Position numbers and translations under genes: made by a program. A stretch of 64,000 bases of DNA from Nannocystis sp. (GTDB lineage: Bacteria > Myxococcota_A > Polyangia > Nannocystales > Nannocystaceae). The notes below the pieces were generated by a model that ran no database searches, was not told the origin of the DNA, and saw only the letters and a program-made list of their open reading frames with translations. Where the stretch lies: positions 682,001 through 746,000 of the forward strand of contig NZ_JADJNN010000001.1 of the NCBI RefSeq assembly GCF_016714285.1. The letters are read 5' to 3'. Positions 22,927 to 33,497 of this stretch are shown here, piece by piece; positions within the stretch are counted from its first letter, which is position 1, and every line of letters starts with the position of its first letter.

Positions 22927-24132
22927 GTGCCCGCCCACGATCCCAATGGTCCCTCGGATCCCGCCGCGCCCGCGCAGGCGGCTTCGCAGGCAGAGCGCAC
23001 CACGACGGCGTCGCGCCCCGCGGGCGATCGCGGCGGTCAGCATCTGACCTACGCGAGCGCGGGCGTCGACATCGACGCTGGCAACGAGGCGGTGCGCAGG
23101 ATCAAGGCGCTGGTCGGCAGCACGCGGCGGCCCGAGCAGCTCGACGACATCGGCGGCTTCGCCGGGCTGATGAGCCTGCCCACGGGCATGACCGACCCGG
23201 TGCTGGTCAGCTGCACCGACGGCGTCGGCACCAAGCTGCTGGTGGCGATCGCCATGGACCGCCACGACACGGTCGGCATCGACCTGGTGGCGATGAGCGT
23301 CAACGACCTGCTGGTGACCGGGGCGCAGCCGCTGTTCCTGCTCGACTACATCGCCTGCGGCGTGCTGTCGCCGGACTTCGTCGAGCAGGTCATCCGCGGC
23401 GTGGTCGAAGGCTGTCGCCAGTCGAGCTGCGCGCTGCTCGGCGGCGAGACGGCGGAGCTGCCGGGGCTGTACGCGAGGGGCCACTACGACCTCGCCGCGT
23501 TCGCGGTCGGCGTGGTCGACCGCGCCCGGCTGCTCGGCCCCGGGCGGGTCAAGGCCGGTGACCTCGCGCTCGGGCTGCGCGCGAGCGGGCTGCACAGCAA
23601 CGGCTACAGCCTGGCGCGCAAGGCCCTCCTCGATCCGGCGCACGCGGGCCTAGGCCTGCACGATCCGCTGCCTGGCGACCCGACCGGGGGCAGCGTCGGC
23701 GAGGCGCTGCTGACCCCGACGCGGATCTACGAGTATGCGGTCGGTCCGCTGCGGCGACTGGTCGAGGCGCCGCTGCACGGCGCGGCCCACATCACCGGCG
23801 GCGGCCTGCTCGAGAATCCGCAGCGGGCGCTGGCCGAGAGCCTGGCGCTCGAGCTCGACCTGTCCCAAGTGCCATGTCCGCCGGTGCTGGCCGCGATCGC
23901 GGCGCAGGGGGTGGCGCCGCGGGAGCTGCTGCGCACCTTCAACGGCGGCGTCGGCATGATCCTCTACGTCGATCCGGAGCACGAGGCGCTCGTGCAGGCG
24001 ACGCTGCGTCGGGTCGGCGAAGAGGCGATCCCGCTGGGCCGCGTGGTGCCCCGCGCCAGCGCGGGCGAGCCGCAGGTGCGCGTGCGCGGCGGGGTCTGGC
24101 TCGGCGGCGGCAGCTTCACCAGCGACCCCTGA
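22927..24132 (+). CDS. purM: Phosphoribosylformylglycinamidine cyclo-ligase (AIR synthetase)
   Basis: 401 residues from GTG 22927. A disordered N-terminus of about 40 residues precedes the core TYASAGVDIDAGNEAV. The ATP-grasp-like PurM signatures are present: VSCTDGVGTKL, GIDLVAMSVNDLL, GAQPLFLLDYIA, LGGETAELPG, SGLHSNGYSLAR and HITGGGLLEN. It closes the imidazole ring in the fifth step of purine synthesis, giving AIR. It is divergent from accD across about 115 bases. The extension at the N-terminus may not be translated if a later start is used. Confidence 0.95.
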   Translation: MPAHDPNGPSDPAAPAQAASQAERTTTASRPAGDRGGQHLTYASAGVDIDAGNEAVRRIKALVGSTRRPEQLDDIGGFAGLMSLPTGMTDPVLVSCTDGVGTKLLVAIAMDRHDTVGIDLVAMSVNDLLVTGAQPLFLLDYIACGVLSPDFVEQVIRGVVEGCRQSSCALLGGETAELPGLYARGHYDLAAFAVGVVDRARLLGPGRVKAGDLALGLRASGLHSNGYSLARKALLDPAHAGLGLHDPLPGDPTGGSVGEALLTPTRIYEYAVGPLRRLVEAPLHGAAHITGGGLLENPQRALAESLALELDLSQVPCPPVLAAIAAQGVAPRELLRTFNGGVGMILYVDPEHEALVQATLRRVGEEAIPLGRVVPRASAGEPQVRVRGGVWLGGGSFTSDP

Positions 24133-24274
24133 TCGGCGTTGATCGGCGCGGATCGGACCTGTCTCACTTGCCCGCGGCGGCGTCCCTGCTGCGTCCTGAC
24201 AGCGCCTGATGGCGCCCTGACGGCGTCCTGGCGGGCCCTGGCGGGCAGGTCTGTGGTATGAGGCGAGGGTCGCC

Positions 24275-26424
<2,150 letters not shown>

Positions 26425-26428
<4 letters not shown>

Positions 26429-26757
26429 GCGGCACGGCGCAGGGGCCGGTGGCGGCGGCGATCGCCGGCAAGCTGACGGCGAGCTTCGAGCCGACGGAGC
26501 TCGTGGTCGAGAACCAGAGCGACTCGCACAGCGGGCCGCGCGGGCGCGAGAGCCACTTCAAGGTGGTCGTCGTCAGCCCGCGCTTCACAGGGCAGAGTTT
26601 GGTCCAGCGACATCGTGCGGTGAACGCCGCGCTGGCCGAGGAGCTGCGCGGCGGCGTGCATGCGCTGTCGATCGAGGCGCTGACGCCCGAGCAATGGACA
26701 ACGCGGGCCGGGGCGGTGCTGGCGTCGCCGCCCTGCCTCGGCGGCTCGAAGGCGTGA
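26425..26757 (+). CDS. BolA family protein
   Basis: 110 residues from GTG 26425. The GTGA overlap with the preceding stop (26425-26428) indicates translational coupling to the Fe-S oxidoreductase. The core VVENQSDSHSG, ESHFKVVVVSPRFTGQ and RHRAVNAALAEEL is typical of BolA, including the conserved histidine that with monothiol glutaredoxins ligates a 2Fe-2S cluster. Pairing with an Fe-S protein suggests cluster delivery or repair; this is inferred from context. Confidence 0.85.
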
Positions 26758-26796
26758 CCGACGCAGCCGCGGTTGGCGACGTAGATCGCGGCGTGG

Positions 26797-26892
26797 CCTG
26801 GCGCTCACGCGCCCGTCTTCACGTCGGCGTGAGCCGCGGGATCGAGGCTGAACCTGGCGCTCACGCGCTGGTCTGTACGTCGCTGACCGTCA
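26797..26892. repeat. Duplicated 3' end of surE
   Basis: The block CCTGGCGCTCACGCGC followed by GTCT(T/G)(C/T)ACGTCG occurs at 26797-26832 and 26853-26892. Read on the minus strand, the true surE tail is VTVSDVQTSA-stop and the extra downstream copy reads AHADVKTGA-stop. The extra copy lies outside the gene. Confidence 0.8.
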
Positions 26893-27658
26893 CGTTCGCC
26901 AGCAGTTGTCGGCAGGGCCCGAGGTCGGGGGCGGTGATGTCGAGGACCAGCGGCGTGACCGAGATGTGGCCGTGCTTGACCGCCCAGGTGTCCTCGCCCT
27001 CGTTGTCGCCGATGTCGTGCGGCGGGCCGCCGATCCAGAAGTAGGCCTGGCCGCGCGGGTCGTGGCGGCGCTCGACCTGCTCGACGTAGGGGCGCGCGCC
27101 GAGGCGGGTGACGTACAGCGGCATGCCGTCGGCGATCGCCTCCGGGGCGACGCCGGGGCGCTTCTCCGACAGCCAGGGCACGTTGACGTTGAGGAGGCTG
27201 CGGCCCGGCTGGGCCAGCAGCAGGCGCGCGAGGGTGCGGACGATCGGCACGGTGACGCGCGGCGACTCGCGGGCGTGGACCGACACCGCCAGCGCCGAGG
27301 CGCCGCGGATGAAGCCCTCGGCCGCGCCGCCGACGGTCCCCGAGTAGAAGACGTCGGAGCCGAGGTTGTAGCCGGGGTTCACGCCCGAGACGACGAGGTC
27401 GGGCCGTCGCTCGCACAGGTGCAGCGAGGCGAGGTAGACGCAGTCGACCGGGGTGCCGTTGACGCTGAACCAGCCGGGCCGGATCTCGTCGGCGCGCAGG
27501 TGCGTGTGCAGCGAGATGGCGTGGCTCGATCCGCTGCGCTCGGTGTCGGGGGCGCAGACAACCACCTCGCCGAGCACCTGCACGGCCTCGGCGAGGGCGG
27601 CGAGGCTGGGGGCGAGGACGCCGTCGTCGTTGGTCACGAGGATCAGGGGGCGGGACAC
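26861..27658 (-). CDS. surE: 5'/3'-nucleotidase SurE
   Basis: 265 residues from ATG 27658. The N-terminus ILVTNDDGVLAPSL supplies the metal-binding DD pair. TERSGSSHAISLH, SVNGTPVDCVYLA and DLVVSGVNPGYNLGSDVFYSGTVGGAAEG follow, all SurE signatures. It dephosphorylates nucleoside monophosphates and is linked to stationary-phase survival. It is convergent with bolA and ends in the duplicated tail region. Confidence 0.95.
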   Translation of the reverse strand: MSRPLILVTNDDGVLAPSLAALAEAVQVLGEVVVCAPDTERSGSSHAISLHTHLRADEIRPGWFSVNGTPVDCVYLASLHLCERRPDLVVSGVNPGYNLGSDVFYSGTVGGAAEGFIRGASALAVSVHARESPRVTVPIVRTLARLLLAQPGRSLLNVNVPWLSEKRPGVAPEAIADGMPLYVTRLGARPYVEQVERRHDPRGQAYFWIGGPPHDIGDNEGEDTWAVKHGHISVTPLVLDITAPDLGPCRQLLANVTVSDVQTSA

Positions 27659-27736
27659 GGCCGATGTCTAACACAGGGCCCGCGGGCCACGGCCGCATGC
27701 CCTGACATCCGCAAGCCACAAGGGCGCAGGGCGTAA

Positions 27737-27777
27737 GAAAAAAGGCCGGAAGATCCTCGCGGAGCCTCCGGCCTTTA
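27737..27777 (-). terminator. Rho-independent terminator after tRNA-Pro
   Basis: On the minus strand AAAGGCCGGAGG...CTTCCGGCCTTT forms a strong stem and is followed by a run of six T (27738-27743 on the plus strand are A). It lies just 3' of the tRNA-Pro gene and probably ends the long thrS-to-tRNA-Pro transcript. Confidence 0.85.
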
Positions 27778-27782
27778 CGTTG

Positions 27783-27856
<74 letters not shown>

Positions 27857-27895
27857 AAACGAGCCGCCGATATACCCGCTTGGCCACGCCGCTGC

Positions 27896-28016
27896 AAGTC
27901 CGAATTCGGGCCCCGATTCGGGTCCCGGATCGCGGATCGGAAGTCCCCCAAGGTCCCGGGTCGGAGTCCAGATCCGGGTCCAGATCGGACATCGGGAGTC
28001 CCGAGTCTCGATAGGA
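27896..28016. repeat. GGGTCC/GGATC-rich degenerate short repeats between merR and tRNA-Pro
   Basis: About 120 bases consist of imperfect repeats and small palindromes built on GGGTCC, CCGGATC and GGGAGTCC. The stretch lies directly after the merR stop. No gene is seen in it. It may fold in the transcript. Confidence 0.5.
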
Positions 28017-28017
28017 G

Positions 28018-28635
28018 TCAGACGGCGTCGCGGTCGGGGCGCGTGAGGAGCGGCTGGGCGGCGCCGGTGGCCGCGGCGTGGTCGACCATCGCCCGACCGC
28101 CGCCCATCGCTTGCACGTAGGCGGCCGGGTCGGCGGCGAGGCTGCCCTGCTCCTCGCCGGTGCTCGCGACCCAGGCGATGAACTCGTCGAGCTCGGCGCG
28201 CACCTGGGAGAGCGACTGGGCGGCCAGGTAGCTGCTGGCGGGCGGGGCCATCTCGACCTCGTCGGCGCCGAGCCGGAGCTGCTGGCGGGCGCCGGCGATC
28301 GTGAACTTCTTGGCGTAGAGGAGGTGCTTGATCTTCAGCAAGGTCTCGACGTCGCGGCGTCGGTACACGCGCTGCTGGGCCCGCGACTTCTGCGGCTTGA
28401 TGACCTTGAACTCGGTCTCCCAGTAGCGCAGCACGTAGGCCGGCACGCCGACGATCTGGGCGACCTCGCCGATCTTGAAGTAGAGCTTCTCCGAGCCGAG
28501 GTCGACGTTGGCGTCCGCGGAGCTGCGGCGGCGGACCTTCTTGACCGGCTTGGTCCTGGGCTCGGCCTGACCGGGCTCGGCGTAGGCCGGCCCGATCTCG
28601 GCGATGAACAGCTGGTCGTCCTCGTCACTCGTCAT
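28018..28635 (-). CDS. MerR-type transcriptional regulator
   Basis: 205 residues from ATG 28635, overlapping the ihfA stop by 11 bases. An acidic then basic N-terminus (about 45 residues, KKVRRRSS) precedes a MerR winged helix: YFKIGEVAQIVGVPAYVLRYWETEF, QRVYRRRDVETLLKIKHLLY and FTIAGARQQLRL. No metal-binding cysteines follow, so it is not a metal sensor of the classical kind. A MerR-like gene after ihfA in the thrS-pheT operon is a recurring gene order in proteobacteria and Myxococcota. Target unknown. Confidence 0.88.
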   Translation of the reverse strand: MTSDEDDQLFIAEIGPAYAEPGQAEPRTKPVKKVRRRSSADANVDLGSEKLYFKIGEVAQIVGVPAYVLRYWETEFKVIKPQKSRAQQRVYRRRDVETLLKIKHLLYAKKFTIAGARQQLRLGADEVEMAPPASSYLAAQSLSQVRAELDEFIAWVASTGEEQGSLAADPAAYVQAMGGGRAMVDHAAATGAAQPLLTRPDRDAV

Positions 28636-28906
28636 TGAGGGCCGTCTTCAGCACGTTGCTGGGCTTGAAGGTGAGGACGCGGCGGGCCTCGATGACGATC
28701 TCCTCGCCGGTCTGCGGGTTGCGGCCAGGTCGCGGCTGCTTGGTGCGGACCACGAAGTTGCCGAAGCCGGAGATCTTGATCTTCTCGCCCTCGGCGAGGG
28801 TGTTCTTCATCAGCTCGAACACCGCCTCGACGACGTCGGCCGCCTCCTTCTTGGAGAAGCCGCCGACCTCCTCGCAGACCTTCTCGATGATGTCGGCCTT
28901 GGTCAT
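28625..28906 (-). CDS. ihfA: Integration host factor alpha subunit
   Basis: 93 residues from ATG 28906. The DNA-bending HU/IHF fold is complete: MTKADIIEKVCEE, FSKKEAADVVEAVFE, GEKIKISGFGNFVVR, the beta-arm tip PRPGRNPQTGEEI and RRVLTFKPSNVLK. Its position after pheT supports IHF-alpha rather than HU. It assists sigma-54 activation and nucleoid structure; a sigma-54 activator lies further along in this window. Confidence 0.94.
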   Translation of the reverse strand: MTKADIIEKVCEEVGGFSKKEAADVVEAVFELMKNTLAEGEKIKISGFGNFVVRTKQPRPGRNPQTGEEIVIEARRVLTFKPSNVLKTALNDE

Positions 28907-28991
28907 GGCAGCCGCGATCTTTCCCTCAGATCGCCCCAAAGTGCAACCGGGAGCGAGCGGCGGCAAGGCGGCGGTGGGCAGCGATTGGCAG

Positions 28992-31625
28992 CTAGCGCGG
29001 GCGTACGCTTGGGGCCCGGGCCCGCAGCGCGAGGCAGGCCTGCTCGACGATCGCGGCGTGCAGCGGCGAGACCTCGGCGTCGGTGACGCTGCGCCCGGCC
29101 GCCGCGTAGTGGAGGCGCAGGAGCAACGCGCGGTGGCCCTCGGGGACACCGGCGCCGCGGTAGTCCTCGAGCAGCTCGATGTCCTCGCCGGCCTGGAGAC
29201 GCACCGGATCTTCGCCGGGGGCCGGCAGCACGGCGGCGGCGGATCGCAGGGCGGTGAGCACCGCGGCCGCCGGGAGGGTGATCGGGATCTCGAGCGAGAG
29301 ATCGCGGCTGGTCGCCGGGAAGCGCGGGATCTCGCGGGCCTTGGCGACCGCGGCGGTCGGCAGCGCGGCGAGGTCGATCTCCGCGTAGGCCACGCGCAGG
29401 CCGTCCGGTAGGCCCCAGGCCGCGATGAGCTCCGGGTGCAACTCGCCGGCCACGCCGATGTCGACCGGCCCGCTGACGCTGGCGACGGCGAGCCGGATCT
29501 GCGCCCCGGGGTGCAGCCACGAGACCGTGGGAGCTGCGTGGGTACCTGTCCCGTGGGACAGGTGCAGGCGGTGCCCGAGGCGCCCTATCGCGTGGGCGAC
29601 GGCGCCGGTCAGAACGCGGGGGTCGGCGTGGGCCCGGCCGCCAGCGTGCAGCAACAGGCCCGCGAGTGTGCGCTCGTGCGGGAGCTGGACGTCGACGGCG
29701 CGGGTGCCAACAGGGAAGCCAGCAGGGAAGCCAACAGGGTCGACCTGTCCCCGGGGCCAGGCGTAGACGCGGCCGAGCTCGAACAGGCGGACGGGGCGGC
29801 CGTGGCGGGCGGTGTTGTGGACCAGCGCGTCGAGCAGGCCCGGCACGAGCTTCGTGCGCATGACGCCAGCGCCGCGCATCGGGTTGGCGACGCGGACGAA
29901 GCGGTCCTCGGGGACGCCATCGTGGGAGTCGCTGAAGTGGAGCAGCTTCTCCTCGGCGACGAAGGCGAGCGACACGATCTCCTGCAGGCCGGCCTCGCGC
30001 AGGCCGTCGGAGAGGAGATCGCCGCGCACGCTCATGGCATCGGCGGAGGCGGCGGGCCGGGCCTCACGCGGGACGCAGAAGCGGGCCGGCACGTGATCGA
30101 GGCCGTGGTGGCGCATCAGCTCGTCGATCAGGTCGGCCTCGCGCTGGAGGTCCGGGCGGTGGGTGGGGGCCACGCAGCGCCAGCTCGGGGACCATCTCGG
30201 CGAGCGGTTGGGCGTCTCGGGATCGGCCAGGAGGATGGTCTCGGCGGCGTCGCGCTCCGTGGGTCCGCGATCCGACAGGCCGTCGACGTCGACCTCGATC
30301 TCGAGGCCGCGGAAGATCGCCAGGGCCTCGAGTGTGGGCACGGCGACGCCGAGCAGCGCCTCGGCGCGGGCGGGTCGCAGATCGATCACGGGTCGCGGCG
30401 GGCGAGCGCCCAAGGCCTCGGCCTGGGCGATGCAGCGGCCGTGGGCCAGCTCGGCGATCAGCGCCAGGGCCCGCAGGGCGGCGCGCTCGAGGCCGGCGCC
30501 GTGGTCCACGCCGCGCTCGTAGCGGTAGGAGGCGTCGGTGGCGAGCGCGTGGCGGCGGGCGCTGACGCGGATGCCGGGGGGGGCGAACCAGGCCGCCTCG
30601 AGCAGGAGCTCCGTGGTGCCGGCGGAGACCGCCGAGGCCGCGCCGCCCATCACCCCGGCGAGCGCCTGGGCGTCGTCGGCGTCGGCGATCACGAGGTCGT
30701 CCTGGGCCAGCGCGCGGTCGGTGCCGTCGAGGGTGCGCAGGCCCTCCTCGTGGTGGGCGCGGCGGACCACCACCCTGCCCTCCGCGAGCTTGCTGCGGTC
30801 GAATGCGTGGAGCGGCTGGCCGAACTCCATCAGCACGAGGTTGGTGATGTCGACGAGGTTGGAGATCGGCCGCAGGCCGAGGCGATGCAGGCGGACCCGC
30901 AGCCACAGCGGCGAGGGCCCGACCTTGACGCCGGAGATCGCGTAGCCGAGGTAGCGACCGCAGCGATCGGGGGCGGCGATGCTGACCAGCTGCGGGTCCT
31001 GCGGGGCCATGACGGCGGGCGCGGGCGGCAGCTTGAGGGCCGCGCGACCACCTGGCCGCGAGGACAGGTAGGCGACGACATCGCGGGCGACGCCGATGTG
31101 GCCGAGGGCGTCGGGTCGGTTGGGGGTGACGCCGAGCTCGAGCACGGTGTCGACCATGCCGGGCACCAGCGTGTGCAGGCGGGCGCCGGCGGGGAACTCG
31201 TCGGGGAGGATGAGGATGCCGTCGCCGTCGACGCCGATCTCCAGCTCGGTCTCGGAGCAGATCATGCCCTGCGAGGCGACGCCCCGGAGCTCGCGTGGGG
31301 CGATCTCGAGGCCGCCGGGCAAGCGGGCGCCGATCGGCGCGAGGGCCACCTTGCCGCCGACGGGCGGGAGGTTGCTGGCGCCGCAGCAGACGCTGAGGGT
31401 GCGCTCACCGTCGAAGAGCTCGACGACGGTGAGCTTGCCGGCCTGCGGGTGCGGGGCCTTGCCGCGGATCTCGGCGACGAGGATCGCCTCCACGCCCGCG
31501 CCGTGGCGGTGCATGGCCTCGACCTCGAGGCCGAGGCCAGTGAGGATCGTCGCCAGCGCGTCGGCGTCGGGTGCCGGGCCGTCGAGATCGAGGAGGCTGC
31601 AGAGCCACTGGTGGGAGATCAGCAC
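28992..31625 (-). CDS. pheT: Phenylalanyl-tRNA synthetase beta subunit
   Basis: 877 residues from GTG 31625. The start sits inside the end of pheS (7-base overlap), so the two are coupled. Domains in order: N-terminal LISHQWLCSLL, a tRNA-binding OB fold (HPQAGKLTVVELFDG), B3/B4 editing (DITNLVLMEFGQPLHAFD), B5, the catalytic-like domain and the C-terminal anticodon-binding FDX-ACB domain (EIPRFPATSRDLSLEI). It is longer than the usual ~800 residues because of proline- and glycine-rich insertions. One of these contains a perfect dispersed palindrome (29544-29563) and nearby ASREANR-type repeats. Confidence 0.95.
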   Translation of the reverse strand: MLISHQWLCSLLDLDGPAPDADALATILTGLGLEVEAMHRHGAGVEAILVAEIRGKAPHPQAGKLTVVELFDGERTLSVCCGASNLPPVGGKVALAPIGARLPGGLEIAPRELRGVASQGMICSETELEIGVDGDGILILPDEFPAGARLHTLVPGMVDTVLELGVTPNRPDALGHIGVARDVVAYLSSRPGGRAALKLPPAPAVMAPQDPQLVSIAAPDRCGRYLGYAISGVKVGPSPLWLRVRLHRLGLRPISNLVDITNLVLMEFGQPLHAFDRSKLAEGRVVVRRAHHEEGLRTLDGTDRALAQDDLVIADADDAQALAGVMGGAASAVSAGTTELLLEAAWFAPPGIRVSARRHALATDASYRYERGVDHGAGLERAALRALALIAELAHGRCIAQAEALGARPPRPVIDLRPARAEALLGVAVPTLEALAIFRGLEIEVDVDGLSDRGPTERDAAETILLADPETPNRSPRWSPSWRCVAPTHRPDLQREADLIDELMRHHGLDHVPARFCVPREARPAASADAMSVRGDLLSDGLREAGLQEIVSLAFVAEEKLLHFSDSHDGVPEDRFVRVANPMRGAGVMRTKLVPGLLDALVHNTARHGRPVRLFELGRVYAWPRGQVDPVGFPAGFPVGTRAVDVQLPHERTLAGLLLHAGGRAHADPRVLTGAVAHAIGRLGHRLHLSHGTGTHAAPTVSWLHPGAQIRLAVASVSGPVDIGVAGELHPELIAAWGLPDGLRVAYAEIDLAALPTAAVAKAREIPRFPATSRDLSLEIPITLPAAAVLTALRSAAAVLPAPGEDPVRLQAGEDIELLEDYRGAGVPEGHRALLLRLHYAAAGRSVTDAEVSPLHAAIVEQACLALRARAPSVRPR
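29544..29563. repeat. Perfect palindrome inside pheT
   Basis: ACCTGTCCCGTGGGACAGGT has nine-base arms and a two-base loop. It is the most complete copy of the dispersed family in the window. It lies in frame within an insertion of the PheT protein, so it is tolerated inside an essential gene. Confidence 0.9.
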
Positions 31626-32674
31626 GGGAACTGCTCCAGGAAGCGGGTGTCGCCCTCGAACATGAGGCGCAGGTGGGGGATCTGGTGGAGCATCATCGTC
31701 ATGCGATCGATGCCGAAGCCGAAGGCCCAGCCGGTGTAGCGCTCGGAGTCGATGCCGCAGTGTTCGAGCACGCCGGGGTGGACCATGCCGCAGCCGCCGA
31801 TCTCGATGTAGCCGGTGTGCTTGCACAGGTTGCAGCCGCGGCCGCTGCAGAACGGACAGCCGAGGTCGAACTCGGCGCCTGGCTCGACGAAGGGGAAGAA
31901 GGAGGGCCGGAAGCGGACGGCGAGGCGCTGGCCGAAGAAGTCCTCGGTGAATGCCATGAGCGTGGCCTTGAGGTCGGCCAGGCTGACGCCCTCGTCGATG
32001 TAGAGGCCCTCGATCTGATGGAACATGGGGCTGTGCGTTGCGTCGTCGTCGCGGCGGAAGGTGGTGCCGGGGGCGATGATGCGGATCGGCGGCTTGCGCG
32101 TGCGCATGGTCCGGATCTGCACCGGCGAGGTGTGCGTGCGCAGGACCAGCTCCTGCACGTCGCCCGGGGCGAGGCCGCGGATCGCCGCGGGCTCGACGAA
32201 GAAGGTGTCGGCCATGTCGCGGGCCGGGTGGTCCTTGCCGATGTTGAGGTCGTCGAAGTTGAACTGCTCGCCCTCGACGTGCGGGCCGACGGCGACGTCG
32301 AAGCCGAGGCGAATGAAGGTCTCGCTGAGCCGGCGCCGCGTCTGGGTGAGCGGGTGCAGGCTGCCGACGGGGGGACGCAGCGGCGGCATGCTGAGGTCGA
32401 CCACGCGGGCGAGGTCGAGGTCGCGGGCGCGGGCCTTGAGGACGTCGCGGTGGCGCTCGAGGGCCGCCTCGATCTCGTCGCGGGTGCGGTTCCAGGCCGC
32501 GCCGAAGTCCTTGCGCTCGGCGGGCGGGAGCTTGCCCATCTCGCCCTTGAGCGCCGTGACGCTGCCCTTCTTGCCGAGGTACGCGACCTGCAGTTCGTAG
32601 AGGGCCTCTTCGCTGGTCACGCTCGCCAGGGCGGCGTGAAACTGTTGGATCTGCGCGGCGAGGAGTGGCGACAT
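31619..32674 (-). CDS. pheS: Phenylalanyl-tRNA synthetase alpha subunit
   Basis: 351 residues from ATG 32674. An N-terminal coiled coil that binds tRNA-Phe (about 1-90) precedes the class II catalytic core: GSLHPLTQTRR, FNFDDLNIGKDHPARDMADTFF, LRTHTSPVQIR, the RRDDDATHSPMFHQIEG motif, and motif 3 GWAFGFGIDRMTM. CPFCSGRGCNLCKHTG gives four cysteines, a zinc-site insertion known from many bacterial PheS. It forms the alpha2beta2 enzyme with PheT. Confidence 0.96.
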   Translation of the reverse strand: MSPLLAAQIQQFHAALASVTSEEALYELQVAYLGKKGSVTALKGEMGKLPPAERKDFGAAWNRTRDEIEAALERHRDVLKARARDLDLARVVDLSMPPLRPPVGSLHPLTQTRRRLSETFIRLGFDVAVGPHVEGEQFNFDDLNIGKDHPARDMADTFFVEPAAIRGLAPGDVQELVLRTHTSPVQIRTMRTRKPPIRIIAPGTTFRRDDDATHSPMFHQIEGLYIDEGVSLADLKATLMAFTEDFFGQRLAVRFRPSFFPFVEPGAEFDLGCPFCSGRGCNLCKHTGYIEIGGCGMVHPGVLEHCGIDSERYTGWAFGFGIDRMTMMLHQIPHLRLMFEGDTRFLEQFPC

Positions 32675-32704
32675 AGCGGTGCTCCGGCTCTGAAATTTCG
32701 CAGT

Positions 32705-32750
32705 TAAAAAACGAAGACCGGCGCGGGGCCTGTTGGCTGCCGCACCGGTC
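32705..32750 (-). terminator. Terminator or attenuator between rplT and pheS
   Basis: On the minus strand GACCGGTGCGG pairs with CCGCGCCGGTC (11 base pairs with one G-U) and is followed by TTCGTTTTTT. It lies 24 bases after the rplT stop and 30 bases before the pheS ATG. E. coli pheST is controlled by attenuation; here I see no room for a Phe-rich leader peptide, so read-through control must differ, or this simply ends most ribosomal-protein messages. Confidence 0.8.
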
Positions 32751-32773
32751 GCTTTGCCCTTCGAGCTCTTGCG

Positions 32774-33127
32774 CTACAGGGCGGCCCGGGCGGCGGCGAC
32801 GACCTTGCCGAAGCCGGCGGGGTCGAAGATCGCGAGGTCGGACAGCACCTTGCGATCGAGGGCGATGCCGGCCTTGCCGATGCCCTCGATGAAGCGGCTG
32901 TAGCTCAGGCCGTGGGGACGAGCGGCGGCGTTGAGGCGGACGATCCACAGGCGACGCATGACCCGCTTGAGGCCCTTGCGGCTGGTGTACATGTGCATCC
33001 ACGCGTGGTGGACGGCCTCGAGGGCGCGGCGGAAGTTCTTCGAGCGGCTACCGCGAAACCCCTTCGCTACTTTGAGGATCCGGTTACGACGGCGGCGGGC
33101 TTTAAATCCACGTTTTGCGCGAGGCAT
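32774..33127 (-). CDS. rplT: 50S ribosomal protein L20
   Basis: 117 residues from ATG 33127, full length. It has the basic N-terminus MPRAKRGFKARRRRNRILK, then GFRGSRSKNFRRALEAVHHAW, RLWIVRLNAAARPHGLSYS and DRKVLSDLAIFDP. L20 is needed for 50S assembly and in many bacteria represses its own operon by binding mRNA. It follows rpmI after three bases. Confidence 0.97.
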   Translation of the reverse strand: MPRAKRGFKARRRRNRILKVAKGFRGSRSKNFRRALEAVHHAWMHMYTSRKGLKRVMRRLWIVRLNAAARPHGLSYSRFIEGIGKAGIALDRKVLSDLAIFDPAGFGKVVAAARAAL

Positions 33128-33130
33128 GGC

Positions 33131-33334
33131 TCAGGTTCTCCCGTTGGGAAGCATGATGTGGATGCGCCGCTGATCGGGCTCGGAGACGACGTGGGTCCCC
33201 TTGAGCTTACGGATGCGATCCGACTTCTTCTTCGTCAGAATGTGGTTCTTGTGCGAGTGCTTGCTCTTCACTTTACCGGTGGCGGTAAAGCGAAAGCGCT
33301 TCTTCGCGCCCGAATGGGACTTCATCTTTGGCAT
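33131..33334 (-). CDS. rpmI: 50S ribosomal protein L35
   Basis: 67 residues from ATG 33334. It has the typical MPKMKSHSGAKKRFRFTATG start, GKVKSKHSHKNHILTKKKS, and an end in RRIHIMLPNGRT. Full length. It lies between infC and rplT as in the conserved operon. Confidence 0.97.
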   Translation of the reverse strand: MPKMKSHSGAKKRFRFTATGKVKSKHSHKNHILTKKKSDRIRKLKGTHVVSEPDQRRIHIMLPNGRT

Positions 33335-33388
33335 GGGCTTGTCCGAAGGGGGGCGTTATGTACCCCAGGGCTGAGAGGCAGGCAAGAG

Positions 33389-33487
33389 CCCGGAGGCCCG
33401 CGTGGCGCGGGTCCTGTCCGGGTTGCGGGCGATCGAGGCTTGGGCTAGCTCACACATCGGTCCGGCCTTGTGACGGGAGCCGATGTG
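33389..33487 (-). promoter_or_regulatory. Structured infC-rpmI spacer, candidate L20-type leader
   Basis: The spacer before rpmI contains two stem-loops. One has outer arms 33389-33394/33417-33422 (CCCGGA/TCCGGG) enclosing CCCGCG-TGG-CGCGGG. The second has arms 33453-33460/33480-33487 (CACATCGG/CCGATGTG). In other bacteria L20 represses rpmI-rplT through RNA structures in this part of the operon. The link here is inferred from position and structure only. Confidence 0.4.
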
Positions 33488-33497
33488 CAAGCGCTGA

